Shown here: one piece after another, positions 31,562 through 43,954 of the stretch
Layout of the letters: every line of letters begins with the position of its first letter
Numbering within the stretch: position 1 is the stretch's first letter
Program-made: the position numbers and the translations under genes
DNA from: Branchiostoma floridae
Taxonomy: Eukaryota; Chordata; Leptocardii; Amphioxiformes; Branchiostomatidae
Direction: 5' to 3'
Length of the DNA: 56,208 nt
Assembly (NCBI RefSeq): GCF_000003815.2
Contig: NC_049996.1
Coordinates: 1,354,169 to 1,410,376, forward strand
The notes under the pieces: generated by a model
What the model saw: only the letters and a program-made list of their open reading frames with translations
What the model was told of the DNA's origin: nothing
Databases searched by the model: none

Positions 31562-34500
31562 AAATAACACTACAATGGGATGTGCTAGCTTGACGTCACA
31601 ACATATCAATATGGGTTCAAGGTATGAGTATGAGGCCACCTTTTAAGCAGTATTTCGGCAGCAATATACCAGTATGAATACTGGTCTGAAACTCATCTCA
31701 GCCAACTTTTGCTTTGGTCTCCTTTGGAAAAGGGTGCTCTGCCGGGCACTTAACAGGCTGTTTGAGGACTTTGAGGCATGACTCCTACATGTCCTCGTGA
31801 AACACCCTTTGGTTGTCGGAGCGATTAAAATGTGGCACGACCCGGCCCCGGGTTGATTTGAGTACTCACCGGCATGTACCCCGGTAAACTAACCAGTATG
31901 CTAGCCGGTGCAAATGCGACCAAAACATTTGAGAGACTGCAAGGCCAAGATGACAGCCAATCAGTAAAAAAGTACACCGACTTCATAAAGAATTCAGAGC
32001 AAATTCTGGTAAGATTGAGAAAAAAAAACTATTTGGCACTACTATTCAAGTCACGAACATAACGAATGCCAGCTGCAGATTGCTGCAAGTGACTTGCAAC
32101 ACCCGCAACACATGCATTTCCTTCCTACTGTAAATAATGTAAACCTATCTGAACAAATTGATATTTTGATTGCTAAAGATGATGTGATGTTTGTACGATT
32201 GTGAAATTTATACAGATTAAACGTGTATAAGTGATTATATGCTCTGTAATAGTATAATGCCCATACCCAAATGTTTAATGGCATCAGAATTGACATTCAT
32301 AATAGTCTACATAATGTTTATTTACTGGTTATGACTTGAATGATAAGATACTAGCATTCTTCCAAAATGAAAAAAAAATTCATCTGTATTTTTAAGATTT
32401 TAGATTTGTATCAGTCATTTTCTATATTAAATATGAACATCTAATCAGCAATAATTTGCAACACAAGTAGCAGGCTATGACAAGTATGTCACTATATAAT
32501 TTTTCTATTTGAATGTAATATAGCGTTTATCTATTTCTATCTTCACAGTGGTGTTTGCAGATATGTAATTATCATGTGACAAAAACACCAGATACTGTTG
32601 AAAAGGAAATGACATCTTTTGAGTTTAAGGACAGGAATTCGTCTAACTGCATTTAAACATCAAGTCAAAGTGAGATAATTTTGCAGTAGGTGGAAAGAAT
32701 GGTAATCATAGTCTTCAAAGTTCACAATGGTCAAAGACAGAAAATCTGTATTGTTTGCGGTGTGATGATTTGTGTTAATGAGGAACGTAAGGTTTGAAAA
32801 CATATAACATGATTAATGTCATATCAATACACTCGGAGCCTATCTAGGAAATCTGAGTGACTTTTGCCAACAAAATCTTTTGATTAAAGAAATTTGAGGA
32901 AAAAATATTCATGTCCATGTACACTTTGGGACATCACATCAATGATAATAAAAAAGAAAATTCCACTAACAAGAAGTAAAAAAAGTGTATATAGTGTATG
33001 ATATTCAAGCATTGCGTGTTCCTTATGAGTAACGTTAGATGTAGATTAACATTAGTTTGTTTGTTTGTCTGTTTATGTAGCAATGATGGAGGAACACCAG
33101 TGACAAAATAAAGTATCTAATCTTCCCTTCTTGCGGAATGATGTCATAAATCCATAGCAGAGTGTTAGTATTAATAATGGGTGACTGTCAAGCTGTGTGG
33201 CACAAGGGCAACTGGCACGTTGATATGTGTATATATACACCAATAGAACTACAAGGGCTTCTACATCACTTTTTTGCACATCTTTATTCCATCGTCAGCA
33301 CATTTTGCAATAGCTACCCAAAACAGGTGGAATGACAAATCATACCAATTAGGATTGTAATAATACAACAAAGTGCAAACAATACACGACTCAACTTGTA
33401 GATATGAGCCATTTGTATTTACCTAGAACAGTAGATATAAACTTAAATTTGTATATTTACCCCATCTCAATAGTTGGGACAGTGGTGTTGTCATCATGGC
33501 AGGCATCAGGGATGATATTAACCTAAATAGTTTTTAAAAAGTTAAGGAGTGAGCAAATTACATTTAAAATGACTGTTTCTACTATACAAGAATTTTCTGG
33601 TGACCTCTGATTCCTTCATATTAGATACACAAAGCACCATACATACAAAGGACTGAATTGCAACCCTCATCCGACCAATTCATTTTTACGAAGAATCTGA
33701 CCATATCTGTAATGCTAGTTCACCTTTATCCGCAGGGTAACCTATATCCGTTGCTTTTAAAGAACACGTATTTAGGGGCATCAAGTAGACGGACGATAGT
33801 TTCAAACTACAGTAGTTTGACTCATTACAACTTGAAACCACCGTCCGTCTACTTGATATTACTTAATATCGTGTGGGTAAACACAACGAATATAGGTTTA
33901 CCCTGTGGATAAAGGTAAGATAGCGATACTCTATTTGGACCCCATTTTGTTTTGCTCATAGAAATATTTCTGGGGGTTCTTTTTGCCATTAGTAAGATAT
34001 ATTTACTGTTTCACCAATCTATGAAAAAAATATTTTTACATGTTATTGTGTCATAATGGTACCTCTGCCATTGGAGTTCTCTGTAGGTCTCGGAGGTTGT
34101 CAGTGCATCTCTGCAAGCCAGTAGTATTAACATTTCTCTCAGCCCAGCCAAAGTGTCTCCACATCGCATTTTCTCAGTCACTACAAGTGTCAAAAAAACA
34201 ATTCAGAACTTTGCACATGCAACTTTATAAAGATATCTCACGGAAACTTAACTTTGCCGCACACTAAAGACCAGCTAGCTTAGAAAAGACTAGTTGAATA
34301 TATTGTATCTGCACCCACTCAAAGCCCCGAAACGGACACACAACCTTCTTTGCGAAGATATACGTTATACACATCATATCAACATTTAGTTACAACTCCA
34401 CCCCCCTCCCCCAACAACACTGACGTTACGCTAGTATTATCTCGAAAGCTCTGTGTAACTTTGTCGTCTGGGAAACGTAAATTATCGGGTCTAATTCGTA

Positions 34501-35844
34501 GAGCCAACGGCATTTTCAGATCCATTTTCAACCAGCTCAGTCGGTGCCAGGAAGTTCCGAACAGAAATTCATCAAGTTTGAGTGATGAACGGACGACGTT
34601 TGCAAACTTGTCTGTTAAAGTTGATTTTCCCGCCCAGCGTGAAGTGACCCTTGCACTGTGACCTATGAACCCTCACCTTCAATGAGGTTTTTATCTCCAC
34701 TATAGTAGCAAAGGTTTGTCGTTCCTACATTTGTGTTTGTGCCTTTATTCATACTATATCGACGAATGAAGGAAGGATTCTGTCAGAAAATTAATTTCAC
34801 TCATCTGCTGATCTTTTGATGACAGAAAAATCTATTGTTATGTTATGTTACGGTGAGAAAAAAACAAAGTTTCGTTGAGAGTATCATGTTTGTGTCGCAT
34901 GTTGGTACTGGTTTTCTAGTCTGTCTTTGGGCCTATTTCTACCTCAGGGAACTACTTTTTGTGGGTCACTGCCGTTTGTTAGTCTCTCAAATTTCTATTC
35001 TTTATCATTGCCACTGCAAGCGATAGGGTTAACGCTACACATACAACACACATGTACAGGGCGGGGGCACGGTTTAGATCATTCAATGCAAACCCTTACC
35101 ATTACGCTAGATGGCGCCTCTGACTGGGATACCTGTAAGGCCCAGAAAAGTACTGCGTCCAGTTACGGTCCTGCAAAAATTACGGCTTCTGTAGCTTATG
35201 ATTCTTTTATCCCACTTTTAGATTTGGCCTAAGTAATGAAACAAGTTCAGTTTAACAATGTGAAACTGAAATGCATAAGGACACCGATATTTTCATTATG
35301 TTATATCAAGAATGAAACGGGTAATCATTAATCAAACGTGTAATCGAACACAGCATTTTCCTCAACAAATTCGCTTCATGTTTCAAACGCGGGCACTGGT
35401 AGAGAACAAATTATTTTTTTTGCTCAAAAAAGAAGACACAGGAAGAAGATTTTTGAAACAACATCATTTATTTGTGGTCAAATCCTCCAAAATACGTCAC
35501 ATGCATAATTCAATATGCAATAAAAGGAACTTTGACAGGACAGGTCAATACGCATACATGTACCATGTTATACCAGCTAGATAATCCGAAACAGTCTCGA
35601 AAAACAAATTACCAATAGCTATAATTAAAAAGATGGTACATGGAGAGTCAGTAAGAACATCTTTCCAGTTTGTTATGTCTTTTGTGCCAATACATTAAGT
35701 ATAATAAATCACGTAATCCAGAGGATTGTATTGTTATTGATGTGACAGCTAGTGTAGATATTTGTATGGTGTTTTACATGCATATTTCTAATGCAAAAAT
35801 AATCTGTGGGCCGATATACAATAAAAGATTGGTCGTTATGCTAA
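31562..35844. other. Intergenic stretch; receptor 3' UTR at its start
   Basis: No gene is supported between the receptor stop and the duplicated GNAT-like locus. An AATAAA at about 33106 is one of several possible poly(A) signals. The only structured element noticed is the MITE at 33718-33928. Confidence 0.5.
33718..33928. mobile_element. Roughly 210-bp nested inverted-repeat MITE
   Basis: The outer ends TTCACCTTTATCCGCAGGGT and ACCCTGTGGATAAAGGTAA are inverted copies. An inner pair, CATCAAGTAGACGGACG and CGTCCGTCTACTTGAT, pairs as well. The word GACGGACGGTGGTTTCAA recurs at about 15496. Confidence 0.8.
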
Positions 35845-36126
35845 AAATTAACATGAGCATACTTGTCACAAAGCTGTACAACAATCCTTCTTGTTTTCCC
35901 ACCTCACCCGAATCTCTTGTTTAGTACCTATTTTGTACAGAACGAAAAGAATCCTTACATGAAGCAAAAAAAGGGAATGTAGATTTCACGTCAAATCAAC
36001 TTACGGCCAATATAATAGACATGAACCATATGTCAACGGTTCTTGGTGTGTACAGAAATTATGATCGTAACTAAAATTTCTTGCAAAGAAAACACTAACT
36101 GCTCATCACACTAACACCCTAGTGCT

Positions 36127-36684
36127 TTACTCATCGTCAGATTTCAGGACAATCTTTGACAAAGTGTAAGATTCCCTGTATTTTTCCTCCTCTTTCAATC
36201 CCTCGATGCCATTGCAAAATGCCTTAATCTCATCTTCGAAGTCATGATCAGTCACTAAGATCAAAAATACAATTTGCCCGTCAACCTCCTTGCATGCCCT
36301 CTGCATGTGTTTGATGATGTGACATTTGATAAGCTCAGCATCTTTGCAGTTTATATCAATAGTGCAGACTGCTGCCCTATCAGAATCAAAATCATGGCCA
36401 AAACTTATGCTTTTGATTGGCTTGTTCTTATCAACAAACATACAGAGCTCTTCCTCTGCTAAATCGGCTAGGTTTTCTTTGCACATGGTGTAAGATTCCA
36501 TGTCAGCAAAGAAGACGCCGTTGGTGAGGATGTTCTGTCCGACGGCGGCATGTGAGTGGAGTAGCTGCCGCATGTGGCGTTGCTGGTAGGGGACCACGGT
36601 TGAGAGCGGAAGGTCGTCTATCCCTGGTACAGTCAGGAGCGTGTCTCGCAGAGTCTTCGCATTACCCTCGAAGGCAACGTAAAC
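36127..36684 (-). CDS. GNAT-like copy A, exon 3 (C-terminal domain)
   Basis: The acceptor is TATGTTGCAG|GTTTACG. It encodes VYVAFEGNAKTLRDTLLTVP to KIVLKSDDE and the stop. Compared with copy B it has two extra residues (Asp-His near VTDHDFEDE). Confidence 0.85.
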   Translation of the reverse strand, partial: VYVAFEGNAKTLRDTLLTVPGIDDLPLSTVVPYQQRHMRQLLHSHAAVGQNILTNGVFFADMESYTMCKENLADLAEEELCMFVDKNKPIKSISFGHDFDSDRAAVCTIDINCKDAELIKCHIIKHMQRACKEVDGQIVFLILVTDHDFEDEIKAFCNGIEGLKEEEKYRESYTLSKIVLKSDDE

Positions 36685-39600
36685 CTGCAACATACAGAAG
36701 GCGTTAGAATTTTTTCGCGACGCCTCCTGGGCGAGCCTAATTTACGTTTCGGGGCCGATTTGACTGTCTCTCAGAAAAACGCTAGCGCTTCTCAAAACAT
36801 CGTTTTTCGTACAATTCAATCTTTCCGATAGAAAGGAGTGTCTTGTCGCTGACACTTTCTGTAGAAATGGTATTTTTGTTAAAACCATCGATAAAATGAA
36901 ATCTTCACAAAAAAAATGCTAATTTGGGGGCATTCTTTACAGGCCGCTACACGGAAAAAACGAATTTTCATGGGATAATGAATAATATGGCAATGAAGGT
37001 CAAGATGTAGTGACCTCTTTCACACTTTCGAGTGCGCATGTGCAGAGGCTGAGGAATTGTGGGTAATACGTCAAATGTGAAAGTCCTTGGCAGTTCGTCT
37101 CGACCATTGTCTCGATTTACATAACAATGTCCAGACTTGCTTTGTTTATGTCTCGGGGGCCTTCATCTCCGACATATTACCCACAATTCATGTGACTGCA
37201 CATGCGTACTCGGGAGTATAAAAAAGCTTATTAGCGTGGAGGTCAACCTAAGATGATGATGATGATGACGACTGGTTTATTCAAAAACAATTCACATACA
37301 CATGTCTCTGATGGCAGCCAAAAGGCTGCATTGACAGGCATGTTTACATTTACAATCGGAACAAAATCTGTTAAAAACTATTTACAACATGTCATCATTA
37401 AACAAGAATGTTTACCGAATAGCACCATTAAGCACTTAAAAAAACTAATCACTTAAAGTCATCATTTAGCAAGGAAGTCATGTAGTAAATCGGACTAAGG
37501 CCATGTTGATTCGATTATATTGATGACATCTTCGTGCTCATCAATTTCCGTCAGTTTCCAGAAAAAAGGACCAATTTGGACCATACTGTAAATTGTACAA
37601 AAAAATGATTAGTGACGATTCCTATATGGAGTAAAACTGAATCATTTCCCATGCCTGCGTTTAGTAATACTAAACAAGAACAATGATGCATACAGTAAGA
37701 AAGTACAACTAAACAGGAGAAAATAAACTGTTTCATAGCTGTAACGATGCTACTATCATTACATTTCGTCTCTGCAAAGCAGTGGTCAAACAGATGTCAG
37801 TATTGGGTCAGCTATGATTTATCATATCATGGATACATTTTGCCCGATTCAACAGCAAATAAACGTAACTTACAGTTTTGCAAATCTCCTCTGTGGTGGT
37901 TCCCTCTGGGTACTTGTGGACCGTAGTTCGGATGTGTTTTATTTCTAACTCGCGTTTTGCAAAGTCGATGATGTGCTGGTACATCATTTGGTACACGTTC
38001 TTATCCCGCCATGTTTCCGCCACCCGTATGTCACTGATTAACCCGGCTTCGCCATCCTCATCCACTAGACTCAGCATCGCAAAGCCGATCTGAAGAGGTA
38101 AGACAAGATTCAAAATATTGTTATCCAATCACAGAATAGCTAGCTATGACGTCATAATGTACGGCCAATCACGCACACCTGGAATGATGGGAATGGATGC
38201 GGTTCTTGCCATAACATAGCTTGCTATATGACACAAAACACTCGTTCTCGTTGGAATGTAAAAAATGGCATTCTTTGGTCGAAAACTAAATCGGCTTTAT
38301 TTTCAGTGAAAAGTACCTGGTTATTTAGGAAAATTCCTCTTTTAACCATAGCCAATAAATGGCGACTTATTGTTTTCGGTCCCTTTGGTAATGTTTTACA
38401 GGCCAGGTAACGTTTGTTACAACAGTAGACTTTACCTTGTTTTCTTCGAAAGGACTTACCTTATTGACTACATCATTTAGGTATAAGTGGACGTCCCTAT
38501 GGACGTTTAAGAAGTGGGCAGATTTTTACACCTGGTCAAATAGAAAGCTTAGACGGCATCGAACAATGGTAACTTTTTACAGTCATTTCTGTACAATACT
38601 TTGTTCAGCAAGGTGGGATACAAATGACAGTCAACAACCCTTTTTTGTTTCTTTAGAAAGCCAGAAAAACTGTACGGCGTCACAAAAACGGTCATTTCTA
38701 GTCTTATACGTGGATAATATAACCGTGGCAACCATCGTACTCGTGGTGGTAACGTTTGTTACCAAATTTGGCGACAGGCATAAAATTAAACCACCTCACA
38801 CAGCCTCCAAAATCAGTGACAGTAGCGATCTGACGTGATCGGGCAAAGGGCCTGGGTAGCCGGTTCTATTTGCCGAAGAATTATCCAGTGAACTATTTGA
38901 ATTCTTCGTGTCTTCTCAGGCGACAACCAATTTTTAGGGGGTGAAATCCCACCCGTGGCTATTATAATCTTCCAAGCCATCAACCAATATGAATGTTGTG
39001 GTGCATCTTTTGTAAAACATTACAGGGATTGTTTAAAAACGAAGGAACCAGTGATTTTGTCTAAAATTTGCTGCATAGCAAGTCGCAAAGACAGGCGACA
39101 GCATTTTTTACATTTAAATGAGAACGAGCCAAAAGTAAATGACCAACTCTTGCTAAAGTGTTTACGGTGACATAACGCCTAGTCAGTGACCTACAAACGC
39201 AGAATAAACCACTGACTGAGCGAAAAGCAGGTCCTTTGATCCATTATTGATGGAATGATATCTTTGGGTCTTATTTTACGTACAACATACAGCTGCTAAC
39301 AAGTCATATGTTATAGGCCATTATTACATTTCCCTCCCCTTAATGGAAGAGGAATGTTTGTTTTCCTGGTACCAAGTTGGAATATAACCTCTTGGAGGTT
39401 GACCTTGAAAATTAGGGAAAAGGTGTAATATTTTTCCTTCTATAATCAATAAATAGAACATTTTACCGTTTAGACAGCATGTGTCAGCTATGTTTAAAAA
39501 GTCATTTGTTAGAACAAGAATTCATAATCTAGCAGTGAAATACAAGAAGAAAGTTCCTTTTACCAGTTCACTTTCTATTTCAGCCACAAACATGAAGGTG

Positions 39601-39809
39601 GATTCGTCGTCTTCTCCTCCTTTTCCTTCCTCTTCTTCTTCTTCTTCTTCTTCGAGCTCCTCTTGCTCCTCAAAGGCGTCATCCAGAGCGTCTTCAAGAT
39701 CGTCGAACTCCTTGTTCTTCATGTCGTCTTCATGAACCTTGATTTTGAGGATGTTTTCCTCGTCTTCATACTCAGCGAACCGGATTGTGACGCCTTCGAC
39801 GGATGCCAT
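36127..39809 (-). CDS. GNAT-fold protein, NAT16/histidine acetyltransferase-like, copy A
   Basis: Three exons join to 1020 nt (339 aa), all in phase 0. N-terminal strand VTIRFAEYEDEENILKI leads into an acidic insert (residues about 28-70). The GNAT core FMFVAEIESELIGFAMLSLV, then DEDGEAGLISDIRVAETWRD, follows. The C-terminal half (HAAVGQNILTNGVFFAD..., ...AAVCTIDINCKDAELIKCHI) resembles the C-terminal domain of vertebrate NAT16, which acetylates histidine; the length is close to that family. The acetyl-CoA loop consensus (R/Q)xxGx(G/A) reads R110-DKN-V-Y115, so both small residues are lost and catalysis is doubtful. No signal peptide; probably cytosolic. About 90% identical to copy B. Confidence 0.75.
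37020..37225. mobile_element. MITE in copy A intron 2
   Basis: CGAGTGCGCATGTGCAGAGG and GGAATTGTGGGTAATACGTC pair with GACATATTACCCACAATTCA and GTGACTGCACATGCGTACTC. It is absent from copy B, where the flanks are joined. Confidence 0.75.
37500..37605 (+). repeat. Dispersed repeat CATGTTGATTCGATTATATTG, diverged copy
   Basis: It shares the opening with the copies at 19133 and 29960. The part from CAATTTCCGTCAGTTTCCAG on is also present in unit B at about 44748, so only the left part is specific to A. Confidence 0.45.
37874..38089 (-). CDS. GNAT-like copy A, exon 2 (acetyl-CoA binding region)
   Basis: The acceptor is TTACCTCTTCAG and the donor ACT|GTAAGT. The exon has 72 codons, IGFAMLSLVDEDGEAGLISD to GTTTEEICKT, and holds the degenerate loop WRDKNVY. 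It is 216 bases in both copies. Confidence 0.88.
38239..39129. mobile_element. 891-bp TIR element inserted in copy A intron 1
   Basis: The same intron in copy B reads GGCACAAAAGTAAATGACC uninterrupted. In A this is split after CAAAA and resumes with CAAAAGTAAATGACC, so CAAAA is a 5-bp target duplication (38234-38238 and 39130-39134). The ends CACTCGTTCTCGTTGGAATG and ATTTAAATGAGAACGAGC, with TGTAAAAAATG next to them, are inverted copies. No transposase is seen, so it is non-autonomous. Confidence 0.85.
39564..39809 (-). CDS. GNAT-like copy A, exon 1 (acidic insert)
   Basis: It has 82 codons from MASVEGVTIR to EIESEL, with donor CTG|GTAAAA. The acidic tract contains nine consecutive Glu encoded by a GAA/GAG microsatellite. 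Fifteen bases upstream of the ATG, CACACAG is a conserved acceptor, so the ATG is near the start of the second transcribed exon. The open frame continues upstream to another Met (MINRK), but that codon overlaps the acceptor side. Confidence 0.85.
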
Positions 39810-39930
39810 TTTTCTATTGATCACCTGTGTGAAAAATAGTAAAATAGTCGTTAATTTTCAAATTCACGCCCAAAAGATAACCATCAGAACACATATGGAA
39901 CAATGATGATATTAAGCAAAGTTGATCCTA

Positions 39931-40010
39931 TTACGAGGGGCCTTCAAAAACTAATGCCATTGGTTTTATAACAGGCTCATTTTGTCATCGAATGAGTCGA
40001 AATTTGACAC
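39931..40010 (+). repeat. Solo mariner-like end upstream of copy A
   Basis: TTACGAGGGGCCTTCAAAAA resembles the end of the 882-bp palindrome. It is shared with unit B (46315), so it predates the duplication. No partner end is visible. Confidence 0.45.
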
Positions 40011-40548
40011 AAATGTAAAGACATATATCCTAATGGGATTAAAATATTTAAATTTGTTCGAAATTTCCAAATGTTCGAAAGACAATTATATACCACACAA
40101 TGTACGCTCCAAATCCAAGACAACTTGTCCAACCACAAGTTGTCTTAGAAGTCGTACATGTCATGTAATCTATTACAAAGGTTGTTTGAAGCCCTACAAT
40201 TGTCATAATAGAATTTGCATGCAGAATATAACAACAGTCAACTAGCTGACAGGAAACCACTATCCCTGTACATAAACGGGAGGAAAAATCACGTGACGGA
40301 TAATTACTATTATCATATAGCCAGAGGACGTGGACCAATGAGAAGGCTCCATTTCATGTTGGTTATGACGCCGTAACAGATGGAAAATCATTAACAGCCG
40401 TGCATTAATAAACTACTAGTATTGATTTCAACCAATCAGAAGGACAGACCCACAAGACTGTAGCCAATCAAAATGAGATATAGAGTAATCGTGGCCAATG
40501 AAAAGTGTGATTACATCAGCCCAGTAGAGAAGTACAAGGGACATTGCA

Positions 40549-40564
40549 GGGGGGGGGGGGGGGG
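40549..40564. repeat. Poly-G run
   Basis: Sixteen consecutive G in unit A. Similar runs occur at 41511-41521 and 54602-54618. Confidence 0.9.
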
Positions 40565-42052
40565 TATCCTTCTGCTAACATCAATAGCGTGTTTCTTTCT
40601 TCTAAGAAAATCTTAACCGTCTTTAGATAACACAAATAGAACTACAATATATGAAAAGATACAATGTATTTCAATCTAAGTCGAACATAAACGGAACGAC
40701 TGAAAACAGAATGTTTACGCCCCGCCCCACTGTAAGTGGAACAATCCACAATGACAGCCATATTTTTCGAAGCTTCGCACTCCATCTTACGAAACTTTGT
40801 ACGAAAATTCTGCATTATGCAGCAGTTTTACAACCAAGAAATCTCAGAGACAGATTTAGAGTCATTGTTTGAGTTACGGTAAGCTGAGGCTTGTGGAGAC
40901 ACACAGGAACCAGCGGAAGTTGAATACCAGGGCAGGGGAGAACCATTGGCGGCAAAGGAAAATAGAAAGCGATCCCAATAAGGTTACCTTGAGGATACTT
41001 TTGTTGTTTGTAACATAACGAATCGGCTTTGCTGCTAAGCTGCATTGTTGGTTCGCTTGTTTCTAGAAATACTATAAAATTCTTTTACTTATTAAATATT
41101 GTTTCATTTTGTAAAGCCTTGCAACAGAAATACAGTTGAGATATGTACATAATTACACAGTTCAAATTCACTCGACAAATGAAGGAATCCGTTATTATAG
41201 AATTAACACAGACGTCAGAGTTTGTCTTTGATCTGAAAAGTCAAGTTGTCACCTACAATTCTCATGGACCTGTACGACATAGTATTGAATATGTATGACA
41301 CATTATTGAATAAAGGACGTATGTGTTATAACAAGGAATTTGTCTCTTTTGTATGGGTCAGTTTAGATGGGCCAGGATGGGCCTCGCTCACTCGGTGATT
41401 TTATTCGGCGGTTATGGCAAAGGACCAGGCGTTATGACACCATATACACCGAGGAACAGGCGGGTCATTAACCCTTAATTGTAATAGTCTGAAAATACAC
41501 AACTAGTAGGGGGGGGGGGGGCGACCAGACAGTTTGATCAAGCACTACATTCTACGGTTATATACTATATTTCAGGCTTGAATTCGATAGAAACAGAATC
41601 ATTTTAAAGTAACAAAGTGAAACTATCGCATCTTCGCTAACAAATGAGAAAAGAACGAAAACGTTATGTAAAATCGAAACCCTCCTGGCTAAGTACTCCA
41701 TTCTTACATACCATTATCAACCATTTATGTGTTACATTCAATAAAACAGAATACAACCCCATTTTAGCTGCCGAGTACTGTCCTCTACTTTGCTATTTGA
41801 GACTCATTAGCTATAATATGTTTGGATATCAGGCTACAATATAAGGCCCAACGGCTTTAGATTCAAAAGAATTCAGAGCAACAGGTATAACGATGACCTG
41901 CAAATACACCTGTTTGCAAAAGAATAGCTACGCAAAGGTAAAACATAAATAAACGGTTCAAGAATATCTATAACGTATCCTTGTCATTTTCTTTATGGAA
42001 AAAAATAAAAGACTAAAGAACTGTGCTACGAAACGAAGAACTGTGTTCTTAC

Positions 42053-42076
42053 CTTCTTTCGCTTCGAATGGCTTGT
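42053..42076 (-). other. Candidate 24-bp 5' UTR exon of copy A
   Basis: On the minus strand CTTACAG|ACAAGCC...AAAGAAG|GTAAGAAC is bounded by an acceptor and a strong donor. The 24 bases and both splice sites are identical in unit B (47427-47450) although the flanks have diverged. If the acceptor is not used, this is the 3' end of the first exon. Confidence 0.35.
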
Positions 42077-42689
42077 CTGTAAGAAGTCTCACTCACTCTA
42101 CTATATATATAAATATGTATATGCTTGTCTGTAATATAGGTCTTCTTGACGCATCACACAGCAGCCAGGTGTCACAATGCGCAATGTGAAGTAAAAGCAA
42201 TTTAAGAAATAGGAAAATAGGAAATTTATTTTTAAATAATGTTTGCATTAGCAAGAAGTACAGAAATACGTACTTTTCTTTAATGCTTTACTGTTTTGTA
42301 ATTATTGCTGAATGAATATGATGGGGACTATTTTCTTTTGCGTCGTGATATGTAAGCATTGGGTAGGACAGTAAACCGGTAAAACAACTTCTACTCACTT
42401 GATATCCTGCGGCCATTGGGTATAGGTAGAAAGGAAGGCAGACAATTCAGAAAGGCACAAACAGAAGGCACAAGCAGAAGTGTCCTCTAATTCAAAAAGA
42501 AGTACGGGTAGATAAAACTCCACTGTAAACTAGCCTAAGAGTTCCACGACCCCATACCTTCGCCAAATGATTTCAACCTTTGATCCATTCTGCTTCTTGT
42601 CAGCACCCCACCCCCTACCGAGCTATGAAACGCTAGGATATGGTATAGGCGGGTCAGCAATTAAGGGTAACAAGAAATGGGGCCTTTTC

Positions 42690-42815
42690 ATGGGTGAAGT
42701 GAGGAAGGTCATATAAAGTGCACTTCCAAAGGACACAACGTCGGGGGCACGGAAAGTATCGAACTCGGGACGTCTAGATTCCGAGCCGAACACTCTACCC
42801 ACACGACACCATTTG
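42690..42815 (-). mobile_element. tRNA-derived SINE fragment
   Basis: Read on the minus strand, GGTAGAGTGTTCGGCTCGGA is box A-like and GACGTCCCGAGTTCGATACT is box B-like. The shared tail GTCCTTTGGAAGTGCACTTT, then CCTTCCTCACTTCACC, follows. Confidence 0.65.
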
Positions 42816-42844
42816 TTTTTGTTGCTTGCACTCTAGAAATTTCT

Positions 42845-43318
42845 CATTACCTCCATGAAATTTCAAGAACGGCTGGGTGGATTGGTTTCATACTTGGTGT
42901 GTTGGTAGGGTGTGATGGAATATGGAAATGATTAGATTTCGGGCTCCCTAGCGGCTTCCCTTGGTACTACATTGCAACTTCCGGTTTTGCTATCTCGTGT
43001 TCTGAACGCGCTATGGTCACGTTTTTTACGTGTTAGATAGCTCTTGTGCTCAGGAAGAAGTGACATGAGTTTGGGCCCCCTATCGGCTAGTTTTAGGACA
43101 GCAGGGGCATTTTTGTGAAAAACATCTGAAGAGGATAACTCGAGAAGGGAACGTTAACAACGGATTTTCATGATTTTTGGGAATTTTATACGTGTGACAT
43201 GTATACGTTAGGCAATGTTGAACATCGCCATGCATAAATCATGTAAATGTGTAAGCATAAACTTGACAAAAGCTCTCAATATTTCATGGAGGTATGAGGT
43301 CGCCAAACTCTAGTTACT
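42845..43318. mobile_element. Element with CTAGAGTTTGGCGACCTC ends
   Basis: The right end (TTTCATGGAGGTATGAGGTC, then GCCAAACTCTAG) is inverted at the left as CTCTAGAAATTTCTCATTAC and CTCCATGAAATTTC. Related ends lie at about 8655 and 9750 in intron 1. Confidence 0.5.
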
Positions 43319-43679
43319 TATTTGTCTTTAAATAGCTAAGACAACAACGTAAAAGAAAACACCAGTCTCATTAATGATTTTGCAAGGCTTTACACTCTGC
43401 ACGGTATTGACTTTCACCATCCTCAGCGCAACAAAAATGAATGAACATACTTGGCACAAAGCTATTGTACACAATTGAATCCCTCTTGTTTTCCCACCTC
43501 ACCCGTACCTCTTGCTTATTGCCCATTTTGTACAGAACGAAAAGAATCCGTACGAAAAGCAAAAAAGAGAATTAAGATTTTACATCAAATCAACTTAGGC
43601 TTAATAGACATGAATCATATGTCTTGGTGTGTACATTTCCGGAAATTGTGATCGTACCTAAATTTCTTGCAAACACTAA

Positions 43680-43926
43680 AGGTGGTATCTCACTGCACTT
43701 GGGGCACCGGTGCGGCACTGCGGGGTTCGTATATGACTAAAATGGATTTCAGAGATAAAGAACAAATTTTCTTACGTTTGGTGTATTTTGTTGTCTTCTA
43801 AGTCATACATTTACGTATTACGCAATATCTGAATTATAAAAAAATCGGCGAAATAACACGACAGTGCCACAGTGAAAGAACCCCGCAGTGCCGCACGAGT
43901 TCCCCAACTGCAATGAGATACCACTT
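43680..43926. mobile_element. Harbinger-type MITE, copy 2 (247 bp, TAA duplication), in copy B 3' UTR
   Basis: AGGTGGTATCTCACTGCACT and the inverted CAATGAGATACCACTT are flanked by TAA (43677-43679 and 43927-43929). Unit A has CACTAACTGCTCATCAC at the same place, the empty site with one TAA. The element ends 28 bases past the copy B stop codon. Confidence 0.9.
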
Positions 43927-43954
43927 TAACTCATTACACTAACACTCTAGTGCT

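Larger units (their letters stand above)
35845..43435 (-). repeat. Tandem duplication unit A (about 7.6 kb)
   Basis: Its left end (AGCATACTTGTCACAAAGCT, then CTTGTTTTCCCACCTCACCC) recurs at about 43445. Its right end (CACCAGTCTCATTAATGATT, then TTGCAAGGCTTTA) recurs at about 48683. The unit holds the GNAT-like copy A. It is longer than unit B because of extra insertions at about 36948-37543, 38239-39129 and 40295-41480. Confidence 0.9.

Noticed and set aside
38437-38838. A 133-codon plus-strand frame as a possible transposase
   Set aside because: It lies inside the 891-bp element but has no transposase motif and ignores the element's ends.
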